In this document: positions 47,374 through 57,875 of the stretch, piece by piece
Position numbering within the stretch: position 1 is the stretch's first letter
Layout: the number at the start of each line of letters is the position of its first letter
From: Azadirachta indica
Lineage: Eukaryota; Streptophyta; Magnoliopsida; Sapindales; Meliaceae
DNA length: 64,000 bases
Direction: 5' to 3'
Assembly: GCA_022749755.1 (NCBI GenBank)
Contig: CM040441.1
Location: 24,681,603 to 24,745,602 of the forward strand
Made by a program: the position numbers and the translations under genes
The notes under the pieces: generated by a model
What the model saw: the letters and a program-made list of their open reading frames with translations, nothing else
Databases searched by the model: none
What the model was told of the DNA's origin: nothing

Positions 47374-50300
47374 AAGAAAGCATTTTTAACTGAGAATGTC
47401 AGTTCGATTATTCAACATAACACTCTACCAAAATATAAAGATCCTGGTTGTCCTACCATTTCTTGTGTAATTGAAAACTTTAATATAAATCATGCTTTAC
47501 TTGATCTTGGTGCAAGTGTTAATTTGTTACCATATTCAGTGTATGAGCAATTAGGTTTAGGTGAGCTTAAACCTACTTCTACAACACTTCAACTTGCCAA
47601 TCGTTTTGTGAAAATACCACGAGAAATACTTGAGGATGTGTTAGTTCAAGTAGATAAATTTTACTTTCCTGTAAATTTTATTATCTTAGACACACAACCT
47701 ATTTCTAGCTCAAGCACCCAAATTCCTGTTATATTAGGACGCTCATTTCTTGCTACATCTACTGCAATAATCAATTGTAGAAATGGAGTTCTAAAATTAT
47801 CCTTTGGAAACATGACATTGGAAATGAATGCGTTTAATATTTGCAAACAACCTAGTGAAAATGATGACATGCATGAAGTTAGTTATATTGAGGAACTCGT
47901 TCATGACTACTTTAATGTTTCATCTTTTTCTGATTCCTTGGATGCTTGTTTAAATGGTTGCAATGATTTCAATTTTGATGAAAATTTTGAAGTGTCTCAT
48001 ATTTATTCTCTTTTAAAATCTTTTCAGGTTTTGGAAGTTAATGGATGGAGATCAAAATTTGAAGACTTACCTCAACGTGCTGATAAACCGATGCCATCGA
48101 GTGTTCAACCACCAAAACTTGAATTGAAACCATTACCATCTGACCTCAAGTATGCTTTCTTGGGTGCTAATGAAACTTTTCCGGTGATAATTTTTTCTAA
48201 ACTTAGTGCTCTTCAAAAATGTAAGTTGCTCGAAATTCTAAGATTGCATAAACATACTTCAGGATGGACAATAGCTGACATAAAAGGAATTAATCCTTTG
48301 ATTTGCACACATAAGATATATTTGGAAGATAATGCCAAATCATCTAGACAAATGCAACGTAGGCTAAATCCTAATATGAAAGAGGTAGTGAGAAATGAAG
48401 TTCTCAAGCTTTTAGATGTGGGGATCATTTATCCTATTTCTGATAGCACATGAGTAAGTCCTACACAAGTTGTACCTAAGAAATCTGGAGTTACTGTAGT
48501 CAAAAATGAAAATAACGAATTAATTCCAATTAGAACAATTACTGGCTGAAGAATGTGCATTAACTATAGGAAACTCAATTCAATGATTAGGAAAGACCAT
48601 TTCGCGTTACCATTCATGAATCAAATGTTAGAAAGGGTAGTTGGACATGCATTTTATTGTTTCCTAGATGGGTATTCTGGGTATAACTAAATTGAAATTG
48701 CACCTGAAGACCAAGAAAAGACTACTTTCACTTGTCCATTTAGAACTTTTGCATATAGAAGGATGTCATTTGGATTGTGTAATGCACCAACTATATTTCA
48801 AAGATGCATACTTAATATTTTTAGTGATATGGTTGAACGATTTCTTGAAATTTTCATAGATGATTTTTCTGTTTTTAGTGATTTATTTGAGGATTGCTTA
48901 TCTAACTTGGAAAAAGTTTTGATTAGGTGTAAAGAAAAGAATCTTGCGCTTAATTGGGAAAAATGTCATTTCATAGTCACAAATGGTATTGTGCTTGGTC
49001 ACATTGTCTTATCAAAAGGAATTAAAGTAGATAAATGTAAAATTGAATTAATTGCCAATTTACCTGTTTCTAAGTCTGTTAAAGATGTTAGATCATTTTT
49101 AGGACATGCTGATTTTTATAGAAGATTTATCAAAGACTTGAGTGTTATATTAAGACCATTGTGCAATCTCTTATTAAAAGATGCTCTCTTTGAGTAGACT
49201 CAGTCATGTCAAGAAGCTTTTGTCAAAATTAAAACCATGTTAACATTTGCTCCTATCATGCAGCCTCCAAATTGGACTTTGCCTTTTGAAATCATGTGCG
49301 ATGCTAGCGATTATGCTGTTGAGGCTGTTTTAGGACAACGAAAGGATAAAAAACCCTATGTGATTTACTATGCTACTAAAATCTTAAATAATGCTCAAAT
49401 AAATTATTCTACCACTGAAAAGGAATTACTTGCAGTAGTATTTGCATTGGATAAATTTCGATCTTATCTTGTTGGCTCACCCATTGTGATTTTTAGTGAT
49501 CATGCAGCATTAAAATATCTTCTCTCAAAAAAGGATGCTAAACCTAGATTGATTAGGTGGATTCTACTACTTCAAGAATTTGATCTCACAATTCAAGACA
49601 AAAAAGAAGTACAAAATGTGGTTGCTGATCACTTGTCAAAACTTATGTTTGAAGAATCGATTGAGATAACACCGATTAATGACAATTTTCTTGATGAGCA
49701 ACTTTTCAATGTTTTTATTTTACCTTGGTTTGCTGATATTGTCAATTTTCTTGTTATAGGTCAAATGCCAAATCATTGGAATGCTCAAGATAAAAAGAAA
49801 TTTTTAAGGGAGGTACGCAATTTCTTTTGGGATGATCCATATCTTTTCAAATATTGCCCTGACCAAATTATAAGAAGATGTGTACCTAACAATGAAATTC
49901 AAAATATCATTTCTTTTTGTCATTCCGAAGCATGTGGTGGTCATTTTTCTTCAAAGAAAACTGCTGCAAAAATATTGTAATGTGGATTTTATTGGCCCAC
50001 CTTATTTAAAGACACAAATACATTTTATAAAACATGTGACCGTTGTAAAAAATTAGATGGAATAACTCGTAGAAACATGATGCCATTAAATTCTATTTTA
50101 ATCATTGAAATATTTGATTGTTGGGGTATTGATTTTATGGGTCCTTTTCCATCTTCTTTTGGGTATCAATACATTTTAGTTGGAGTTGACTATGTTTCAA
50201 AATGGGTAGAGGCAATTTCTTGCAAAAATAATGATCATAAAATTGTTTTGAAATTTTTAAAAGAAAACATTTTTTCAAGATTTGAAGTGCCTCGAGCCAT

Positions 50301-50964
50301 AATAAGTGATGAAGGTTTACATTTTTGTAATAAGCCTTTTGAGAATTTAATGAAAAAATATGGAATTACACATAAAGTGTCAACCCTTTATCACTCACAA
50401 ACAAGTGGACAAGTTGAACTTGCCAATAGAGAAATAAAACATATTTTGGAAAAAACGGTAAATCCGAATTGTAAGGATTGGTCTTCAAGACTAATCGATG
50501 CATTTTGGGCTTATCGAACTGCTTTTAAATCATCACTTGGCATGTCTCCTTACAGACTTGTTTTTGGAAAGGCTTGTCACCTACCAGTGGAATTAGAACA
50601 TAAAGCTTTTTGGGCCATTAAAATGCTTAATTTTGACTTAAATAAAGCAGGATCATTGAGAAAACTCCAAATAGATGAACTCGAAGAAATTAGGAATGAA
50701 GTTTACGAGAATTCTAAAATTTACAAAGAGAAAATGAAGGTGTTTCATGATAAACATATCATTAGAAAATCATTTGAACCTTCACAAAAAGTTCTTTTGT
50801 ATGATTCAAAATTGCATCTATTTCTTGGCAAACTTCGCTCAAAATGGATAGGTCCTTTCATTGTTAAGAAGGTTTATCCACATGGTGCTGTTGAGATTGA
50901 GAAGCCCAAAAATGGTAATGTTTTTAAAGTTAATGGACACCGTTTAAAGCTATGCGGCGGATAG
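47374..50964 (+). pseudogene. Pol region of the Athila-like element: PR-RT-RNase H-IN
   Basis: One continuous frame of 1197 codons with five premature stops (48451-48453, 48547-48549, 48688-48690, 49195-49197, 49978-49980) and a terminal TAG at 50962-50964. Protease active site DLGAS at 47503-47517. RT with MCINYRKLNS and catalytic FIDDF at 48853-48867. RNase H with CDASD from 49297 and STTEKELLAVVFALDKFRSY. Integrase zinc region with HSEACGGHF and CDRC (about 49921-50049). Integrase triad: D at 50131-50133, D at 50308-50310 and E at 50416-50418 (the last two 35 residues apart, as expected). Catalytic residues are kept, but the nonsense codons preclude a full polyprotein. Confidence 0.9.
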
Positions 50965-51204
50965 AATTTATCACTTTGAATGAACCTGTTTATAACACTG
51001 GATGATTTTTTTTGTATATACATTACTTGTTTTCTTGTGTTATTAATTTTATTGATTCCATTGTTTGTTTTTAGTTACTTTTCCGGTCAAGTGGCGGATA
51101 ACGGTACTCCGTGACTCTTCAAGTCGGTTCTTTCAGTTGCCCAAAATTACTAATACTATTTTTTTTTTTTTCTCTCACTTCTTTTTCTGTTCTTTTCTTT
51201 CATT

Positions 51205-51753
51205 ATGGATGTCATTCTTTCTAGATTGCAAACATATTTTCCTTCTTTTTCTAAAGATGTTCTACGAAAAATGTACCAAGCTAGGTGTGCAAGATTAAGA
51301 ATGCTTATGCAAAAAGGTATTCCTGAAGATGTGCGATGGATAATTGAAGCAAAGGTACGTTTAGCAGGTGAGGTTTCTGATTCATTTGTTTCACGCATGC
51401 TTGATTTAGGTAAGAGCTCATTTGCAAAGAAACGAAAAGCGAAAAGGTTACAAGTGTGTCACAATTATGCACGTTCAACCTGTAACAAGCGATGTCGTTC
51501 TCTAGGCATGATGTCTACTAATAGAGAAGATAAAATTAAATTCATCAAGGATGGACTGAGTAAGGAGTCTTTAGATAATATCTTATTGACTCTTGAGACG
51601 CATCCTAGTGGATATGTGCAACGTAAAATTCTCAATTTGTATACATTATTTCAAAAAGAACGTGATCGTTATAGTTTTAGGAATCTGACTTTAAAAGACC
51701 CTGTTTGCCAATTTGTAAGAAAATTGGATGGGAAGCGGATTCTCGACCCATAA
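51205..51753 (+). CDS. 182-residue ORF of unknown function between integrase and LOG-like ORF
   Basis: Uninterrupted frame from an ATG after a T-rich tract. I do not recognise the family. The N-terminal third looks helical (LSRLQTYFPSFSKDVLRKMY). The middle has a basic patch (FAKKRKAKRL) followed by a compact Cys cluster VCHNYARSTCNKRCRS, reminiscent of a small zinc-binding or nucleic-acid-binding motif and a nuclear-localisation signal. The C-terminal part (LDNILLTLETHPSGYVQRKI, LYTLFQKERDRYSF) is predicted helical. No signal peptide or membrane segment, so it is unlike a classical envelope protein, although it occupies the position of the env-like ORF of Athila elements. It is open while gag-pol of the same element is riddled with stops. 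Whether it is expressed is unknown. Confidence 0.55.
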   Translation: MDVILSRLQTYFPSFSKDVLRKMYQARCARLRMLMQKGIPEDVRWIIEAKVRLAGEVSDSFVSRMLDLGKSSFAKKRKAKRLQVCHNYARSTCNKRCRSLGMMSTNREDKIKFIKDGLSKESLDNILLTLETHPSGYVQRKILNLYTLFQKERDRYSFRNLTLKDPVCQFVRKLDGKRILDP

Positions 51754-52055
51754 AGGGTGTTTAAGCCATTACTGGACGTAAAATTAGAGGAAAATGTGAG
51801 CCACAATTACAACTATTTATAAATATTTACTTTTAGCCGTCATTGTTAAAATTTTTATGTTTTAGATTTCTATATTAGCTATTATCTTTGACATTTTTAC
51901 ATTTTTAAATTTTAATTTTTATGACAACAGCTGGCTTACCTCTATTGGTTTCATTAATACATTATCTTTAAGTTGTATAAATGCAGGACCTCACTTCTTT
52001 ATTTTCATACAAAATTTGAATCATTGACGAGGGTAAAAGACTGCCAAAAAAAAAA

Positions 52056-52702
52056 ATTGAAGAAGCTTCATTCATCAATTTAAAATTATTTGTGTTTTTT
52101 TGTGGGTCAAGCCCTGGAAAATGTGAAGAGTTTGTAAAAGTAGCGGACAACTTGGGTCGAGTTTAGCTAAGCGAAAACTTAACCTAGTGTATGGAGGAGA
52201 TAGCCTTGGGTTAATGGGGTGTGTGTTAACTGCCGCACATATAAGAGGAAGTGAAGTCATAGGTATCATACCAAAGGCTTTATCTGCAGGTAACATAACT
52301 GGCAAAACAGTTGGAGAAGAACTAATGGTCTCCACAGTGCATGAAAGAATTGCTAAAATGCTTGATTCTACAGATGCTTTTATTGCCTTATCAAGTGGTT
52401 TTGGGATCTTAGAAGAAATTTTTCAAATTGCATCTTGGGCACAACTCACCATTCATCAAAAACTCATAGGATTGTTAAATGTTAATGGTTTCTTTAACAA
52501 GTTGTTGTCTTTTCTTCATGCTATAGAACACAATTTTATTTCACAGATGGCTCGTAAACTCCTCGTTTCTGCTCCAACTGCTAATGACTTGATCAATCAG
52601 TTGCAGAACTTTGCCCATGAATCAGATCCAACAATGGCACGATTAGAATGGTCAAGTGAAAGCAGTAAAAAGCGAAAGTTAGATTTGTCGCTTCATTTGT
52701 AA
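52056..52702 (+). pseudogene. LOG-like (cytokinin phosphoribohydrolase-related) ORF, captured and degraded
   Basis: Similarity to plant LOG proteins begins near 52056 (LKLFVFFCGSSPGK, the N-terminal nucleotide-binding strand). It breaks by a frameshift near 52160 and resumes with LAKRKLNLVYGGDSLGLMG through VIGIIPKAL, GKTVGEELMV, WAQLTIHQK, GLLNVNGFFNKLL and VSAPTAND to a TAA at 52700. An ATG at 52187 opens a 171-codon frame. LOG enzymes release the ribose 5'-phosphate from cytokinin nucleotides using a PGGxGTxxE motif; here it reads SSGFGILEE (residues 69-77 from that ATG). The first Pro-Gly and the Thr are lost but the Glu is kept, as is the Arg of VHER (R54). Plant LOG genes are interrupted by introns; this copy has none, as expected for a captured cDNA. 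The tail KKRKLDLSLHL adds a basic patch and LxLxL motif. Confidence 0.8.
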
Positions 52703-53850
52703 CTTTTCTTATCTCTTTTTTACCACTTATTGCATTTTGTTATTATTTTTTTTCTTTAGTTATTTTTGCTTAAATTTGTTTCAGGTTTTACTTGTGTTTC
52801 AATAACTACTATCTCAGGTAATATTCTCTATACTGTACCTTTTTACATTTAAACATTAGGGACAATGTTGTAATCTGGTTGGGGGGAGTGTAGTCGACAT
52901 AAGTAACCATTTTTTTTTTTTATATACAACTAAAAAAAAAATTAGATATGCATTAAGGAATAATTTGTAAGGATGGTACAGTAAGGAATAATCTTACTGT
53001 TGAGACACATCTTAATAGATATGCATTATTATTTGTTTTGATTTTTGAATTTCATAACAAAGAATTTATCATTCACTTTCTTTTGAATTGATCAAATATA
53101 CGAACTCTCACATCATCATCACATAATAAATTCTGCTCAGATACTCAATTAGTAAAATATTTATAAATCATCTTTCATACACACACTTTGATACATGATT
53201 GTGGATGACATATTGAAATTTTACAATATTTGAGCTCTTTAATTTTGTGAAAGGTAGCAACTAAGAGTTCAAAAAAAAAATCTCCAAAAAAAAAGAATAA
53301 ATAAGTAAAAATTCTAATCATCACTTTTACTTAGTAACCGGGCTTCTTACCTAATCAGCAGTGAATGTTCGCGTAAAACGGTAAAGTTTTGATATGAATA
53401 AGTTCATAGCCTTAACTCGAGTAATTAAGCCCGTAGGGGTGTTTTAATACCTCATACCTTAAGGCCAACTGGTCTGGGAGTTATTGGCCCAAAGCTCGTT
53501 ACATGGGTGAGGTTATGCACAAAAAAAAAAAAAAAGAAAAAGGAAAATGGAGATAGAAATAATCTTTGCCCAAAGAAATTTACCTTGACAAAATTTAGAA
53601 CCGATATTGTTTGATTCTAATTAAGTCTCATAACATGTATTAGTTACAAAAGCACAAAAAGAAGGTTTATTACTAATTTGACTGATGAGTATTTGACACA
53701 TATATAGTAAATTTTTAAGCGAGAGTTCGTTTATTTTAAGAAGATGAAAAGGAAAAGAATGATTTTTACTTTGAATGTAAATTTTATAAATTAACTCTAA
53801 ATGGTATTGCTTATATTACTAGGGACTAGTAATAAGCTGGTTGGGGGGCG
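52703..53850 (+). other. 3' non-coding part of the element with two polypurine-like tracts
   Basis: First tract GGTTGGGGGGAGTG at about 52877-52890, after TTAGGGACAATG. Second tract GGTTGGGGGGCG at 53839-53850, after CTAGGGACTAG, directly before the 3' LTR. The latter is the functional polypurine tract by position. No ORF worth calling. Confidence 0.7.
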
Positions 53851-55258
53851 TGATTAATGTTTAAAAGTATAGGTTTATCAAGAGAAATATTATGATTCAC
53901 ACTTAATAATGTTCTTCTATTCCCCAATAATGAAGCATATGCCTTTATATTGAATTGTAAACATGAATTGGACTAAATAGTTAGTTTTGCGCAGGTTTCA
54001 TATAATGAGCGTATCTTTCAATCCAAATTATCAATTGATACGATTCTTAGGCTGGACAAATATAAACTCATCATTTCACAACTTTGTAAGCTAAAGGTTG
54101 GACCAATTCGAGCAATTAATGGGACGAAATTGGGCTTCAACAGAACTCAAGCGCATCTTTGAGCCAGCCCAACATGCTTCTGTATTTGAGCCTTATCTCC
54201 CTAAATATGTAACGAAAAATTACATAGTTAGGTGATCTAGAAAGTTGAGAAAGGGATCTAAATTGTTTATGTTTTGTACTTTCTCAAATTTCAACTGGTC
54301 GGTTACCAAAAAGAGCTATCACTTTAGAAGGGTGGTGGAGAAATGCGACTTGAACATCTCTGTCTATTTTCAACACAACTCACGGTCTAAACTAGAAATA
54401 AGAGCAAGATATGGACCATTAGAAAGATGAGTCATCGACCTACAACTTTGAAGGAGGATGCTTTACGAAATTCGGTGGTTTTCATGGTCAACGATATGTT
54501 GGAAATTGGTAGAGCGTGATTAATTAGAAATTGACCAAATTATGTTCATACATGTGGAATGTCTTTTATTTTACCTATATAAAGGAAGACGTGAAGTGAG
54601 GAGGATCAGTTTTGTTTCCATTTTTATTTTCTTGTTGTAATTTGAATTTCAATTAAATGATGTATTTCTAATTTCATAATTAGGGTTAAGGGTGAACTTT
54701 TGATGATTTTATAGTTTTGTTCTTTGATCCTTTGTTTTGTTTTTCATTGTTAATCTTTTTATTGATTGAATACTATATTTTGCAAGAGATTTTGAATTGT
54801 TAGAAACCTTGATTCATTGTTAACAAATGGTACATTGAATGTTTGGATATTTTCTACATATCAAGAGTAAGACAACTTATAGTTTTTCACCATCAACTAA
54901 AATATAAGTCTTTTGATTTTTTTGTGTTTAAATGTTTTGTTTTCATCATCCAATTAAGATCACTTCTTTTGATTCTTAATTGTGTTTTTCTTTAAAAAAA
55001 AGGATCAAGAATAAGTTCTATACAAATCATTAAAATGGATCCCTAATGCCCTAATATATAATAATATTGAATTTAAAATTGACAATAAGCAAATTCACTC
55101 TATTTCTTATAATTTTGAAATATTTGGACTTGTAATATTTAGACTTTTGGACTTGTGGACTTAATATAACATATTCTCTGTGGACCGACACTCGGACTTC
55201 CGAATTTTATTACTTGAGACAACTTATACTTGAGAGTTACAACCTTTAAGTTGTAGCA
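53851..55258 (+). repeat. 3' LTR of the full Athila-like element
   Basis: 1408 bases, TGATTAATG...GTAGCA, followed by GATAT. Much closer to the 3' LTR of copy 1 (1238-2470) than to its own 5' LTR: by hand count about 5 against about 23 differences in the first 400 bases. Confidence 0.9.
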
Positions 55259-55263
55259 GATAT
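55259..55263 (+). repeat. Target-site duplication GATAT, right
   Basis: Matches 43821-43825. The same GATAT follows the LTR of copy 1 (2471-2475), showing that both 3' ends derive from one insertion event. Confidence 0.85.
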
Positions 55264-56026
55264 TATGCTCTAAAAAACATGATTTGACTCGAATTCCAAT
55301 AAAGATATAATTGGAAAGTAAATTTGAGTTTGAAGAATTCATGTGGAAAGAGACTTCTAATAAAAAAATATGTCAGAAAATATGCAGTATATTATAACAG
55401 AAATTTCATATGTTTGGAAATGTTTGATAAAATTGTATATTTTCAAGAAAAAGGATTTGAAAAGCAAAAAAAGAAGTCTTTCAAAAATATTTGGAAAAAT
55501 ATATCTTTTAAATATGAAAATAATCCTTACCAATCAAATCTTCTTATTTTGGAGAATGATTCCGATTCTATATCATCAAATTTTCTACTTGTTCTCTGCA
55601 ATTTGAATCTAATTTCTATTCAATCTTATAATTTAGAATTTTTTAGATAAAAAACCTTAATACCTAAATAAGCATGTTTGTTATACTACAAGGTAAACCT
55701 CTTACAATAAAATAGATTGTTCATTCTAATGATCTTTGAATTACATGACATACGTGTTATCATAAAATGTCAACTACTGTAACCCTAACATAATGAAATA
55801 ATCTAAGCAATAAATAAAATATTAAAGATAAAATATTTATAATTCATGTATTAAATTAAAATAATTGATATATTAAAGGCTTCATTTAGAACTTGTAACC
55901 ATCTTACAATTATAATAATATATACTATATAACTCATAAAATTAAATAATAATATTTAAAACATTTTTCTCCAATACACTCGATAATATATACATGAAGT
56001 ATAGTTTCACTGATCAGGCATCCAAT
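55264..56026. other. AT-rich intergenic sequence, second copy
   Basis: Counterpart of 2476-3239. A 108-codon frame (55324-55650) is shorter and differently bounded in the first copy and is Lys/Phe/Ile/Asn-rich, so I do not call it. Confidence 0.55.
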
Positions 56027-56242
56027 CAGAGGCGGAGCTACAGCCTAGCACCTCAGCCCCATAATTTTTAAAAATATCTATTACATTATTTACAATTTAA
56101 ACAAATAGATTTATATATATATTGGTCTCGACAGTTGTTAAAACATTATTCGTTTACTCATTAATTTATTAATTATTGGCTAACTAACTTTTCACTTTCA
56201 ACTTTTGGACCCCCTGGCTCCCGAATTTTGTGTCCGCCCCTG
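56027..56242. mobile_element. hAT-like MITE, second copy
   Basis: Counterpart of 3240-3454, with the same CAGAGGCGGA and CAGGGGCGGA ends. One extra C in a CCCCC run changes the reading frame it contributes to the adjacent SPH gene. Confidence 0.7.
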
Positions 56243-56632
56243 ATTCCAATTAAAACAGGCAGGCGGAAAATAATCGAAAGCATTCCTGCAGGGACCACTT
56301 GGTTTCATTTGCCACACACATTGCGTGCAAGGATCTGACATAGAGTAGAAGATATCAAAGCGATGGGATGCTCCAGGCCATGAGAAATCACAGAAGTAGA
56401 GGGTGTTTGAAAAAATACTATCATGGAAATGAAAGGAAAAAGTGTGGTGAGGGGAGAGCTTGTGTACTCCAAGATCATCGTCACCAGACTTGCAGTGAAG
56501 GGTAAGAGTATGGCCACCTCCTATCTCATTAGTTATGTTAACACGTACGGAAGGACTGAAGAAACTAGCACTGCATACACTCAGGTATGCTGCTAACACT
56601 ATTAGGAACGAAATAATTTTGGAAGAAGCCAT
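56198..56632 (-). CDS. S-protein homologue (SPH), second copy, TE-derived tail
   Basis: 144 residues, the duplicate of 3386-3844: same signal peptide, VNITNEIGGG, HCKSGDDDLG, YFCDFSW, RFDIF and the six cysteines. One clear substitution in the domain (HFHDSIF here, HFRDSIF there). The tail after CFNWN is 14 residues (ending GARGSKS) and not 22, because the extra C in the inserted element shifts the frame. Confidence 0.88.
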   Translation of the reverse strand: MASSKIISFLIVLAAYLSVCSASFFSPSVRVNITNEIGGGHTLTLHCKSGDDDLGVHKLSPHHTFSFHFHDSIFSNTLYFCDFSWPGASHRFDIFYSMSDPCTQCVWQMKPSGPCRNAFDYFPPACFNWNQGRTQNSGARGSKS

Positions 56633-57875
56633 GTATTCTATTTTCTAGTATATCTTAATTTGTAGAAAGAGTGAATCTGTATGCCTATATATACTTTCCT
56701 TCCAAGAACAAAAGGATTCTAATTCACGATAATGACTTAGACTAGTTCGTAAGTTGTATGTACTGCCTTCGTTGGCGGACTGTACAATTATTAATTTGCC
56801 TAAGTTTGTTTTAAAAGATTGTGCTAACTATGTGCTAAACATGTACATGTGTTATCAAATAAATATTTCTGTAATAGAGCTATAATTTTTACTTATTATT
56901 TTGTGTTTCTTGTTTATTATGAAATGAGTGGTTCTACAATGCTCTCCTTGCTATTTGTTGGTTTTATGGTTCAAAGTCTCCTGTTGCTAAACTGCTGATC
57001 ACCATTGTATATTTATTTTACTCAAGATAAAGATGACGATTCATAAAATAGAGAGAAAATAATCATATTCAAAACATATTACAAAACGCGTATTTACCGA
57101 AAAAATTAAAGATTAAAATGAAAATGGAATATAATTAAAGAATTTAATTTCATAAAATATTTAGTAATTATGATATATTATTATTTTGATTTCTAATTAC
57201 TACGTAAATTAGGATATTCAGCATCATCATTTTATTCTTACTAGATTGGGTTCTTGTTTATTAGGATTTCTCGGTGCATCCATCACTTAAATACTATGAA
57301 ATTTATAATAAATATATATGTATGATTTGTGAAGTAAAAATAAGTTTTAAAGACACTGGAGTATGCACTTGTACCAATCTCGTTACAAGTGTTAGAATAA
57401 TTAAGTTGTGAGTATACTGCAACCATTCTTTATTTATTTTTTTTAAAAAATTCTTTTTGAATTTCGATCTTTTGTTTATTAAGAGAATTAAAATCGATAA
57501 CTTCATACCCACCACAAAAACTAAGCAGAACTTTTGTGAATTAAACACGATCATCAGCTAAATTAATTTTACTGACCGAAAAAATTAAATTTAGAGGGAT
57601 TCGAAGCATCTGTTAACCAAACATCAAATCAAAAGTGATGAAAATAAAGAAATTGAACAAAAATTAATATTATTATTCTTAAGAGGATAGCTTAATTGAA
57701 TCTGTCTTTTGCCATAAAATAAGAGGTCAAGAAATTAATGCTCCTTGACACCAAATGTGGTGTCTAAAATCTAAAAAAAAAAAGAGAAATAAAAGAAGGT
57801 ATGATTGATATTACTAGTTTCCTATATGAGAAAAGCAATCATATAAAATAATATGGAGCAGCAGCTAGCTCTCCA
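56633..57875. other. Intergenic, second copy
   Basis: Counterpart of 3845-5081, including the TATATATA core-promoter run near 56685. The frame at 57303-57554 is absent from the first copy because of a T-run length difference near 57438; not a gene. Confidence 0.6.

Larger units (their letters stand above)
42326..52056 (+). repeat. Near-identical segment right of the N gap
   Basis: Counterpart of 32488-42225: AT-rich flank (42326-43820), 5' LTR, gag-pol and the 182-codon ORF. The flank 42326-43820 contains no gene I can support. Confidence 0.85.
43826..55258 (+). mobile_element. Full-length Athila-like Ty3/gypsy element carrying a LOG-like ORF
   Basis: 11.4 kb, bounded by LTRs (1397 and 1408 bases, TGAT...AGCA) and a GATAT duplication. 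Order: 5' LTR, TGGCGCC primer site, gag, protease-RT-RNase H-integrase in one frame, a 182-codon ORF, a LOG-like ORF, about 1.1 kb non-coding with two polypurine-like tracts, 3' LTR. RT-before-integrase order identifies Ty3/gypsy. Gag sequence, primer site and the long 3' region with extra ORFs fit Athila. Gag-pol has many nonsense codons, so it is not autonomous. The 5' and 3' LTRs differ at roughly 5-6% of the first 400 bases by hand count, so it is not a recent insertion. Confidence 0.88.
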
